A DNA stretch of 18,208 nucleotides, from positions 1 to 18,208 of the forward strand of contig CAYTET010000044.1 in assembly GCA_964436975.1 (NCBI GenBank), in the 5' to 3' direction. The notes beneath the pieces were generated by a model. That model did not search any database, was not told the DNA's origin, and saw nothing but the letters and a program-made list of their open reading frames with translations. Below, in pieces: positions 1 through 6,430 of the stretch. The translations under genes and the position numbers were made by a program. Source of the stretch: CAYTET01 sp964436975. Its GTDB lineage: Bacteria; Bacillota_I; Bacilli_A; Erysipelotrichales; Erysipelotrichaceae. Positions within the stretch are counted from its first letter, which is position 1, and the number at the start of each line of letters is the position of its first letter.

Positions 1-120
1 TATCTGTACCGCAACAAGAAAAAGTGCCGAGCATAAAAATCTATTGATGACCATTATCAGGCGCTGTATCCATCGGATGCGGCGTCTTTTCTTTATCAGT
101 CCACCAAGATGAAAGGATAG
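1..120 (+). pseudogene. Possible degraded 3' end of an upstream gene
   Basis: Reading from base 1, the frame gives an 11-residue tail and a TAA at 34-36. The same frame then stays open for 27 more codons (tail reading ...YQALYPSDAASFLYQ...) to a TAG at 118-120. The second part has a plausible amino-acid mix, so the TAA could be a mutated sense codon in a decaying gene, or simply the true end of a gene that starts outside the window. No family is recognised. From here to the next start at 219 I see only a weak promoter. Confidence 0.2.
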
Positions 121-183
121 ACGGATCAAAACTCCGGGTTTTAAAGAAAATGGTATAGCAGTCCTATTTATGACTCGTTAAGA

Positions 184-193
184 ATGGTACAAT
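184..193 (+). promoter_or_regulatory. Extended -10 promoter before the GNAT gene
   Basis: TGGTACAAT (185-193) matches an extended -10 (TGn plus TACAAT). It lies 25 bases before the start codon at 219, with only a poor -35 upstream. The ribosome site GAAAGGAA at 203-210 follows. Confidence 0.4.
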
Positions 194-218
194 TAATAAA
201 ACGAAAGGAACTTTGAAT

Positions 219-1305
219 ATGGCGGGTAAATTCAATTGGCAAAGTTTCAGCTCAGTCAATTTAAGTGATGACTTTTTTGATTCACTGAAAGCTGATTATC
301 CCGAATTCGTTGATTGGTTTTCAAAAAAACAAAGAGAAGATAAAAGCGCATTAGTCTATAACGATGAGAGAGGCATTGGCGCATTCTTGTATCTCAAACG
401 TGAGAACATTGGCGACGACCATTCGTCTCTTGTTGTAGATAATGTTGAAATGCCAAATATTCCGCGGCTTAAAAATAGGTACTTTACGGTTGGCAGAGCG
501 TGTAAGAAAACAGCGGCTCGGAGAAGGTGCTTTAGGCGTTGCTCTATGGTATTGGCGGGATACGCAATACGACGAAATATATGTGACAGTCTTTGAAAAG
601 CATACGGAACTAATAAATCTATTTGAACGATTTGGGTTCTTAAATGTTGGTAAAAATGAGCGTGGCGAATTTGTGTATCTTAAAAGCAGAAGAAGCCTTG
701 ACTGCAGTGATCCATATAAATGCTTTCCATTTGTTCCCGGCTGCTTTGAATCTGCCGGTGTTTTGCCGATCAAAGATATGTATCATGATCGCCTCTTCCC
801 ATATTCAGAGCTTGCCGGAAATAACAATGATATTTTCGAGACAACAGCTGGGAACGGAATCACAAAGGTGTTTCTTGCTGCTCCGGTTACGTCTCTTGCT
901 TATAAAGTCGGAATGCCTGTTTTTATCTATCGTATTCATACAGGCAGTGGTCAGAAAGCTTATAAATCAGTTATCACTTCATTCTGTACAATCAGTAAAG
1001 TTGATGTAATCAGGAGTGTTCATTTATCAAACATACCATTGGAAGAGTTTCTTCATCAAATTGGAAACAAATCCATATATACTGAAGCGGAATTGACAGA
1101 TTTGTATTGTAAGAAAAGCACTTTGGTCGCGATAGAACTGGTGTACAATTGTTATTTTGGTAAAGGTCATAATGTTACATTCAAAGAGTTGAAAGACAAA
1201 GGTTTATTTGAAACCTATCCGTACAGCATTATGTACAACCAAGAAGAGTTTATCAAAATACTAGAAATTGGTGATGTCAATGTGCAAAATACTATTGTCG
1301 ATTAA
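219..1305 (+). pseudogene. Frameshifted GNAT acetyltransferase with PUA-like C-terminal region
   Basis: Two reading frames together make one protein of about 361 residues. The first part is read from ATG 219 (AAAGGAA ribosome site about 10 bases before) in one frame to the A-run at 471-475. Moving forward by one base there continues into the frame that ends at 1305. The joined protein has a GNAT N-terminal half: ...VEMPNIPRLK joins IGTLRLAERVRKQRLGEGALG, which contains the acetyl-CoA loop RKQRLGEGALG, followed by the usual C-terminal LFERFGF strand. About 200 further residues (FPYSELAGNN..., VGMPVFIYRI, SVITSFCTI, YTEAELTDLY) resemble PUA/EVE-like domains seen behind GNAT domains; this last assignment is by pattern only. 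The extra A looks like an inactivating insertion, a sequencing error, or less likely a programmed +1 shift. The gene overlaps the start of the ASCH gene, so the two probably form a unit. Composition is AT-rich compared with the downstream backbone. Confidence 0.6.
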
Positions 1306-1648
1306 TCCTGAACATGTTGAAAATATCATGTCGGGGAAAAAGAAATATGAATTTCGAAAAACACTTTGCAAAGAAAAAGTTGATAAGATTATTATCTACT
1401 CTACTTATCCCGTTATGAAAGTAGTAGGGGAAGCCGATGTAGTTGACATTATTGTCAGCGACCCGGAAGAAGTATGGAAGGTAACTGCAAATTTATCGGG
1501 AATCAGCAAGGGCTTCTTTGATGATTACTTTTTTAATCGAGATAGAGCGGTTGCCTTTCATTTAGGCAATGTTAAAGAGTACAAAAGTCCAAAATCTTTG
1601 TCTGAGTACGGCATCAAGGCAGCACCTCAATCTTTTGTTTATATTTGA
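1280..1648 (+). CDS. ASCH-domain protein
   Basis: A small protein of 122 residues with the ASCH signature at its N-terminus: ILLSINPEHVENIMSGKKKYEFR, i.e. a GxKxxExR motif with G19, K21, E24 and R26. The fold is related to PUA and binds nucleic acid or nucleotides. Characterised members include E. coli YqfB, which removes the acetyl group from N4-acetylcytidine. YqfB's catalytic Thr24 is Glu here, so that activity cannot be assumed. ATG 1280 begins the conserved part; ATG 1274 is an alternative, and no strong ribosome site is seen. The start lies inside the last codons of the GNAT/PUA-like gene (26-base overlap), suggesting translational coupling and a shared function. A strong terminator closes the unit. 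Confidence 0.75.
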   Translation: MCKILLSINPEHVENIMSGKKKYEFRKTLCKEKVDKIIIYSTYPVMKVVGEADVVDIIVSDPEEVWKVTANLSGISKGFFDDYFFNRDRAVAFHLGNVKEYKSPKSLSEYGIKAAPQSFVYI

Positions 1649-1663
1649 GTCTAATATGGCATT

Positions 1664-1702
1664 AATGACATCTGTATTTTCATTATACAGATGTCATTTT
1701 TA
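1664..1702 (+). terminator. Intrinsic terminator after the ASCH gene
   Basis: A perfect 13-bp stem (1664-1676 with 1686-1698; core ATGACATCTGTA/TACAGATGTCAT), a 9-base loop and a T-run. It sits 16 bases after the stop codon. Confidence 0.9.
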
Positions 1703-1776
1703 TATGCGAAAACACATAGTATTCTCCGATTACTGTATATATTTAAAAGACCTCTGGGTTAGGCTGTCGACTGCGG

Positions 1777-1805
1777 TTGTTAAACCAGGCCGGCTGTGAT
1801 AGAGT
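1777..1805 (+). promoter_or_regulatory. Possible promoter of the MATE gene
   Basis: TTGTTA (1777-1782), a 17-base gap and TAGAGT (1800-1805) form a moderate sigma-A-like match. It lies just upstream of the gene starting at 1827 and beyond the preceding terminator. Confidence 0.35.
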
Positions 1806-1826
1806 AGAGACATTGTGGGGATAGCA

Positions 1827-3200
1827 ATGAAAAAGCGCAATATTGATTTACTGAACGGACCGATTCTCAAAACTTTAGCCCGGCTGGCCGGACCGATTAT
1901 GGCCGCCGGGTTTATTCAGATGGCTTACAATCTGACCGATATGCTGTGGCTGGGGCGGCTCAGTTCGGCCGCGGTAACGGCCGCCGGATTAGCCGGCATG
2001 TTCCTGTGGCTGGCCTCCGGACTGTCGCTGATGATCCGGATGGGCAGTCAGGTTCAGGTTGGGCAGAATCTGGGGGCCGGCAACTTTGCCCAGGCCCGCC
2101 ATTTTGTGACCGCCGGCTTTCAGCTGGATCTGGTTTTCGGTCTTTCCTTCAGCCTTCTGGCGGTTTTGCTGGCGCCTAACCTGATTGGCTTTTTCAATCT
2201 GCATGATGCCGGCACCATTGCCAACAGCATTTCCTATCTGTATATTACCTGCGGATTGTGCCTGTTCAGTTTTCTGAACATGCTGTTTACCGGCACGCTC
2301 AATGCCATGGGTGATTCCAAAACGCCTTTCAAGATCGGCTCAATCGGGCTGATCGTCAATATCATTCTGGATCCGCTGCTGATTTTCGGCTGGCGCTCAA
2401 TCCCGGCTTTTGGCGTAATCGGCGCCGGGTGGGCCACCATCATTTCCCAGTTTCTGGTAACGGTGCTGTACATTTATGCCTGCCGGGACAATGAAATGTT
2501 TACCCGCCTTGCACTGCTGAAGAAGCAGGACCGCCAGGTTTACCGCGCCATTATCCGGATCGGGGCGCCCAGCGGGCTGAGCAGTATGCTGTTTTCCATC
2601 ATCGCCATGGTTGTTTCCCGGCAGCTGTCGGCTTTCGGGGACAGCGCCATTGCGGTTCAGAAGGTCGGGGTGCAGGTTGAGTCCATATCCTGGATGACGG
2701 CTGACGGCTTTGGCAGTGCCGTCAATGCCTTTGTGGCCCAGAATTACGGGGCCGGCAAATATGACCGCGTAAAAAAGGGCATCCGCGGAGCCATGATCAT
2801 TACCATTATCTGGGGCAGCTTCTGTGTGCTGCTGCTGACTTTGGGCGCCGAACCTATATTCCGGGCGTTTATTCAGGAAGAGGAGCTGGTGCCGCTGGGG
2901 GCTTCCTATCTGCGCATTCTGGGCTATTCAGAACTGCTCAACTGCGTTGAGATAACCTGTGCCGGCGCCTTTAACGGGCTGGGTCATACCATGCCGCCTT
3001 CTGTAACTGAAATCGTTCTGTCGGCCATCCGCATTCCGCTGGTGGCCCTGCTGTCAGCCACAGCGCTGGGTCTGGATGGCGCCTGGTGGAGCTGTTCCAT
3101 CTCCTGCGGACTGAAGGGCATTGTCCTGCTGACATGGCTGATGGTGAGTCTGCCTAAAATGCTGAAAGAGAAACCTGAAAAAGCGGCTCTGACTTGTTAA
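1827..3200 (+). CDS. MATE family efflux transporter
   Basis: Inner-membrane exporter of the multidrug and toxin extrusion family, 457 residues, which is the usual length. These proteins use a Na+ or H+ gradient to expel cationic drugs or metabolites. The sequence opens with the typical LLNGPILKTLARLAGPIMAAGFIQMAYNLTDMLWLGRL and shows two MatE halves: NAMGDSKTPFKIGSIGLIVNIILDPLLIFG in the first, and the repeat of this architecture with GAFNGLGHTMPPSV in the second. About twelve hydrophobic segments are visible. ATG 1827 is preferred because GGGGAT lies about 6-10 bases before it; GTG 1815 has no such site. The substrate cannot be read from the sequence. The stop overlaps the stop of the convergent lipoprotein gene. 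Confidence 0.93.
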   Translation: MKKRNIDLLNGPILKTLARLAGPIMAAGFIQMAYNLTDMLWLGRLSSAAVTAAGLAGMFLWLASGLSLMIRMGSQVQVGQNLGAGNFAQARHFVTAGFQLDLVFGLSFSLLAVLLAPNLIGFFNLHDAGTIANSISYLYITCGLCLFSFLNMLFTGTLNAMGDSKTPFKIGSIGLIVNIILDPLLIFGWRSIPAFGVIGAGWATIISQFLVTVLYIYACRDNEMFTRLALLKKQDRQVYRAIIRIGAPSGLSSMLFSIIAMVVSRQLSAFGDSAIAVQKVGVQVESISWMTADGFGSAVNAFVAQNYGAGKYDRVKKGIRGAMIITIIWGSFCVLLLTLGAEPIFRAFIQEEELVPLGASYLRILGYSELLNCVEITCAGAFNGLGHTMPPSVTEIVLSAIRIPLVALLSATALGLDGAWWSCSISCGLKGIVLLTWLMVSLPKMLKEKPEKAALTC

Positions 3201-3221
3201 TCAGTCAGCGCCGCTTTCTTT
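3180..3221. terminator. Bidirectional terminator spanning two convergent stop codons
   Basis: AAAGCGGC (3180-3187) pairs with GCCGCTTT (3210-3217), with an inner TGACT/AGTCA helix. Tails are T-rich on both strands (CTTTCTT on plus, CTTTTTC on minus). Both neighbouring stop codons (3198-3200 plus, 3197-3199 minus) lie in its loop region. Confidence 0.8.
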
Positions 3222-3859
3222 ATATTGACGACAATTTTTAGGGCGGTCGGATAATTGTTGCCGACCGAGGTAAGGGTCATGGTATCATTCTGGGCCTGCA
3301 GGACATACCAGCTGTAATGGGATTCACAGTCCAGAGTGCTTTCCCCGCAAACCGAACAGCCGGCCGTATCAGCGGTAACCGTCATGGTCCAGAAGCCGTC
3401 ATAGGCATCCGCCAGCCAGTCAAGCCGGGCGGCGGTCTGATAGGTTAAGCCGTATTTATCAGTCTGTGTCTGCCAGTCGGTCAGTTTTTCAAGTTCGCTT
3501 AAGTAAGGCAGCCGGACAGCAAAGCCGTCCACTTCCTTTAATTCATCAGCCGGGAAAAGGGGGGCCAGCTGCTGGTCAACATACTGCCCCAGCGCACTGG
3601 CGGCATAGTCAATCTTTGCCGAATAGACGGTTAGCTGGTCAAACAGAGGCTCATCTTCAATCTGCCGGTCCGAAGGTTGGTACAGTTCGTCGCTGATGGC
3701 TGTGACATAGTCAGCCCCGGGATCCGCCAGAACATGCCACTGACAGTCAGCCCAGGTTATCTCCTGGCCACTCTGATACTGCGCAAAAGAGGCGGACTGA
3801 CAGCCGGACAGAGAGGCGATGATGATTGATGCCGCCAACAGGCGGCTGTATTTGGCCAT
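3197..3859 (-). CDS. Lipoprotein with DUF6273-like pattern
   Basis: A secreted, lipid-anchored protein of 220 residues and unknown role. The N-terminus MAKYSRLLAASIIIASLSGC is a signal peptide with lipobox LSGC (Cys20). The mature part has ITWADCQWHVLAD near the start, a middle WLADAYDGFWTM and an end ALKIVVNIKK. This order recalls the DUF6273-type beta domains of Firmicutes surface proteins (W-x-VL ... final strand), but the match is by eye only. A CxxC pair (AGCSVCG) could form a disulfide or bind metal. ATG 3859 is chosen because AGGAGG lies at proper spacing before it; longer versions from 3901 lack a site and would bury the signal peptide. It is monocistronic, with its own promoter and a shared terminator. 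Confidence 0.8.
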   Translation of the reverse strand: MAKYSRLLAASIIIASLSGCQSASFAQYQSGQEITWADCQWHVLADPGADYVTAISDELYQPSDRQIEDEPLFDQLTVYSAKIDYAASALGQYVDQQLAPLFPADELKEVDGFAVRLPYLSELEKLTDWQTQTDKYGLTYQTAARLDWLADAYDGFWTMTVTADTAGCSVCGESTLDCESHYSWYVLQAQNDTMTLTSVGNNYPTALKIVVNIKKAALTD

Positions 3860-3878
3860 GACAGATCCTCCTGCCGTA

Positions 3879-3908
3879 ATTATACCTTTTTGGAGCCGCA
3901 AATGTTAA
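3879..3908 (-). promoter_or_regulatory. Sigma-A-like promoter of the lipoprotein gene
   Basis: On the minus strand: TTAACA (3903-3908), 18-base gap, TATAAT (3879-3884), about 20 bases before the start codon at 3859. Confidence 0.65.
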
Positions 3909-3985
3909 AAAGAGACACTGGATATTATTCTGGAAAGTCCGCCGCATCTTTCCTGCATAATCGCCACGGCTTTTTCGTCAATCAT
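3905..3985 (-). CDS. Possible small ORF, 26 residues
   Basis: ATG at 3985 on the minus strand opens 26 codons, MIDEKAVAIMQERCGGLSRI plus a short tail, ending at 3905. An extended -10 lies about 50 bases upstream of the start. The ribosome site is weak (AAAGAAAA). The residue mix looks protein-like, but the length is too short to judge. It may be a remnant or a small peptide; no family is recognised. Confidence 0.2.
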   Translation of the reverse strand: MIDEKAVAIMQERCGGLSRIISSVSF

Positions 3986-4035
3986 ATTTTTCTTTTGAAT
4001 AGAGCAATTAGCTGCTCGGCTTTTATTCTGCTGCC

Positions 4036-4044
4036 ATTATAACA
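4036..4044 (-). promoter_or_regulatory. Extended -10 element, minus strand
   Basis: TGTTATAAT on the minus strand is an exact extended -10 (TGn + TATAAT). No -35 is seen at 16-18 bases. It would transcribe the small ORF at 3905-3985 and run toward the lipoprotein gene. Confidence 0.4.
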
Positions 4045-4141
4045 TTGTATACGACTGCGGGCCGGCTTTTCCAAACTGCATATGGCAGTGGGGGCTAAAA
4101 TGTTGTAGCATTTACCTAAAGAGAAATAAGCGAGGGTTGAT

Positions 4142-5446
4142 ATGAACGCAGCACCGGGTTTAATAAGTTTTCTCAACAGCACCCACTGTAGTTATCAGAC
4201 TATTCAGAATGTGAAAAACGAACTGCGGGATGCCGGGTTTATCCAGCTGGCCGAAAACCAGATCTGGAAGCTTGAGAGCAGTCACTATTACTATGTGACC
4301 CGCAATGATTCCAGTCTGATTGCCTTTAAGATTCCCCAGATGAATGCGGTCCGCTCTTTTAATATCTGTGCCAGCCATTCGGATTCGCCGTGTCTGAAGC
4401 TGAAGCCGCAGCCGGTTTTGGCCGACGACCATTATACCCGTCTGACCGGTCAGGTTTACGGCGGGGCCATCGAGCATACCTGGCTGGACCGGCCGCTGTC
4501 AGTAGCCGGCCGTTCCGTTGTCCGTCAGGACGGCCGTCTGGTCAGCCGGCTGGTTGATTTTGATAAAGACTGGGCGATTATTCCCAGTGTCGCCATCCAT
4601 CAGCAGCGCACCATCAATGACGGCCATAAATGGAATCCGCAGACGGATCTGCCGGCCTTGGTGGCTTTGGATAAGAGCCCGGACTGTCTGAAAGACCAGC
4701 TGGCCGCCAGCCTGCTGGTAAATAAAGAAGATATCGTCGCTTCGGATCTGTACCTGTACTGCCGCCAGCCGGCCTGGCTGTGGGGCGACCGGGATGAGTT
4801 TATCAGCAGCCCGCGGCTGGATGATCTGGCCAATGTCTACGGCAGCCTGCAGGCCTTTAAATACTCCTACAGCGAAAACGCCATCAACTTCTACTGCGTC
4901 TTTGACAATGAAGAAGTAGGCAGTCTGTCAAGGCAGGGGGCGGCGTCAAATTTCCTGAGCGAGGTTATCAACCGCATTTATGCGGCCTTCTTCTATACCG
5001 CATCCGATGCCAGCGCCGTTATGGCCAATGCTTTGCTGATAAGCGCCGATAATGCCCATGGCTGCCATCCCAACCATCCGGAGCTGTATGATCCGGCCAA
5101 TGCCGTTTATCTGAACAGGGGCGTGGTTATCAAGACCAGCGCTTCGCCTGCCTATGTTACCGACAGCGTCTCCAATGCCCTGCTGCAGCAGCTGTGCCGC
5201 AACAGCCAGACACCCTATCAGTTGTATGCCGACCGTTCGGATACTCCCGGCGGTTCCACCCTGGCTGCCATCATGTCGACTCATGTCGCTGCCCGGGCGG
5301 TTGACATCGGACTGGCCCAGCTGGCCATGCACTCCGTCTGTGAGACCGCCGGCAGTGCCGACATTGATTATCTGATCAGTCTGCTGAGTGAATTTTACAG
5401 CAGTGCCGTCATCAATGACGGCGACACCGCTGCCATTATCAAATAA
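4142..5446 (+). CDS. apeB: M18 family aminopeptidase
   Basis: Cytosolic di-zinc aminopeptidase of the aspartyl aminopeptidase family (M18), 434 residues, full family length. It trims N-terminal residues from peptides, often acidic ones. The metal-site motifs appear in order: ASHSD (His79), SPRLDD (Asp227/228), FDNEEVGS (catalytic Glu257, ligand Glu258), SADNAHGCHPNHPELY (Asp303) and AMHSVCETAG (His397). All expected ligands are present, so it should be active. GAGGG about 7 bases upstream supports ATG 4142. No neighbour is obviously functionally linked; it lies between two convergent lipoprotein genes and ends in a bidirectional terminator. Which M18 subgroup (apeA/apeB) it belongs to is uncertain. 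Confidence 0.93.
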   Translation: MNAAPGLISFLNSTHCSYQTIQNVKNELRDAGFIQLAENQIWKLESSHYYYVTRNDSSLIAFKIPQMNAVRSFNICASHSDSPCLKLKPQPVLADDHYTRLTGQVYGGAIEHTWLDRPLSVAGRSVVRQDGRLVSRLVDFDKDWAIIPSVAIHQQRTINDGHKWNPQTDLPALVALDKSPDCLKDQLAASLLVNKEDIVASDLYLYCRQPAWLWGDRDEFISSPRLDDLANVYGSLQAFKYSYSENAINFYCVFDNEEVGSLSRQGAASNFLSEVINRIYAAFFYTASDASAVMANALLISADNAHGCHPNHPELYDPANAVYLNRGVVIKTSASPAYVTDSVSNALLQQLCRNSQTPYQLYADRSDTPGGSTLAAIMSTHVAARAVDIGLAQLAMHSVCETAGSADIDYLISLLSEFYSSAVINDGDTAAIIK

Positions 5447-5448
5447 TA

Positions 5449-5482
5449 AAAACGTCAGGCCATGATCAGCCTGACGATTTTA
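5449..5482. terminator. Bidirectional terminator
   Basis: Perfect 8-bp stem CGTCAGGC (5453-5460) / GCCTGACG (5469-5476) with an 8-base loop. ATTTT follows on plus and TTTTTATT on minus. It serves the aminopeptidase gene and the convergent Ig-like lipoprotein gene. Confidence 0.88.
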
Positions 5483-5500
5483 AATTGAAGAGAGGTGCGT

Positions 5501-6328
5501 CTAGCGGGTAAAGATATCACCGCGGCTGGGGGCACAGTAATCAAGTTCACTGTCAAAGGACAGCGTGCCGTCATTGTTGATCAGCAGGACGATGATATTC
5601 TTCTCCGGGGTCTGGGAGAAGCTGAACGTTTCCGAGGTCAGATACAGTTTAGTTCCGGCCTGAACCCAGAAACCGTCCGCGGCGGACAGACTGGAGCAGG
5701 TGTTCAGCGACATATAGAAGCTGCCATCATCATTGAGGGTCAGGGAAGGGGCGGCACCGGCCGTATATGAGGAATCATTGTAGGTGCCGGCCAGACTGAT
5801 GGCATCGCCGCTGACGGTGACTTTCACATCCAAAGTGGCGGTGTTGGCATAGGCATCCGCAACGGAAACAACAATGTTATATGTACCGGCAACATAGCCG
5901 TTGACCTGGCCGCTGTAGGTTATAACCGAAGTAAGATCACCCTCCCGCTGATCGCTGGCGGTGGCATAGTCGCTGATAAGAAAGGCCGTACCCAGTTTAT
6001 GGGTGATGGCTTGCGGACAGACCAGAGTCGGGGCATCCTGATCAGCCACGGCAAAGTCGAAGGTCATCTCGGTGGATTTGCGATTGTCAGAAGAAGATAT
6101 CTTGTAGGTAATGGTATAATCGCCCGGAGTGGCGGTATCGATGGTATTCTCTTTCACCTCAAAGACCAGCCCGGCATTATCATCATCCTTGATCAGCGTC
6201 AGCGGGTCATAGGCCGCATTTAATTCCAGGTAATCAACCGCCTTGCTGACAGCCGGCTCAAACGGGGTCTGCTGGCATCCAGCCAGCAGCATGAGGGCGG
6301 TCAGACAGGCAATAAATACTTTTTTCAT
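5501..6328 (-). CDS. Lipoprotein with Ig-like (DUF5011-type) domains
   Basis: Surface lipoprotein of 275 residues. MKKVFIACLTALMLLAGC is a clear signal peptide and lipobox (Cys18). Residues about 35-97 and 100-172 are two beta-sandwich repeats with the DUF5011/HYR-like signatures TPGDYTITYKISSSDNRKST and VAGTYNIVVSVADAYANTAT. The last about 95 residues form another beta-rich domain (LAGTYNDSSY, LTLNDDGSFYMSLN, GFWVQAGTKLYLTS, GTLSFDSELDYCA). This layout fits a cell-surface or extracellular binding protein; no catalytic motif is seen. AAAGGAG about 10 bases upstream supports the start at 6328. It is divergent from the RraB-like gene and shares its promoter region and a palindromic operator candidate. 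Confidence 0.85.
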   Translation of the reverse strand: MKKVFIACLTALMLLAGCQQTPFEPAVSKAVDYLELNAAYDPLTLIKDDDNAGLVFEVKENTIDTATPGDYTITYKISSSDNRKSTEMTFDFAVADQDAPTLVCPQAITHKLGTAFLISDYATASDQREGDLTSVITYSGQVNGYVAGTYNIVVSVADAYANTATLDVKVTVSGDAISLAGTYNDSSYTAGAAPSLTLNDDGSFYMSLNTCSSLSAADGFWVQAGTKLYLTSETFSFSQTPEKNIIVLLINNDGTLSFDSELDYCAPSRGDIFTR

Positions 6329-6352
6329 GTAGCTTTACTCCTTTAGGGGTGG

Positions 6353-6382
6353 TTGCAAACGAAGTACGAATAACATTATAAT
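6353..6382 (+). promoter_or_regulatory. Promoter of the RraB-like gene
   Basis: TTGCAA (6353-6358), 18-base gap, TATAAT (6377-6382). The -10 is part of the symmetric ATTATAAT (6375-6382), which also reads as a -10 for the opposite gene. Confidence 0.6.
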
Positions 6383-6405
6383 ACCATATAGGATGAAAGT
6401 CACAA
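6375..6405 (-). promoter_or_regulatory. Promoter of the Ig-like lipoprotein gene
   Basis: Minus-strand TATAAT (6375-6380) overlaps the plus-strand -10. The best -35 candidates, TTGTGA (6400-6405, 19-base gap) or TGTGAC (6399-6404, 18-base gap), lie inside the palindrome at 6399-6413. Confidence 0.5.
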
Positions 6406-6413
6406 ATTGTGAC
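6399..6413. promoter_or_regulatory. 15-bp perfect palindrome, candidate operator
   Basis: GTCACAAATTGTGAC: 7-bp perfect arms around one base. It overlaps the -35 region of the minus-strand gene and lies just downstream of the probable plus-strand start site and upstream of the ribosome site, so a bound protein could repress both. The regulator is unknown. Confidence 0.45.
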
Positions 6414-6430
6414 GATAGGAGTGACTTAAA

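Noticed and set aside
468..480. Programmed -1 frameshift at the A-run
   Set aside because: The downstream frame needs a +1 (or -2) move, which a -1 slippery site would not give.
351..773. Minus-strand frame across the GNAT gene
   Set aside because: It lies antisense to the better supported GNAT frames, with no recognisable domain or start signal.
4946..5332. Minus-strand frame inside the aminopeptidase gene
   Set aside because: Shadow of the M18 gene, whose metal motifs lie in the plus-strand frame here.
6375..6382. PerR/Fur box
   Set aside because: Only half of the TTATAAT-N-ATTATAA pattern is present; it is better explained as a shared -10 element.
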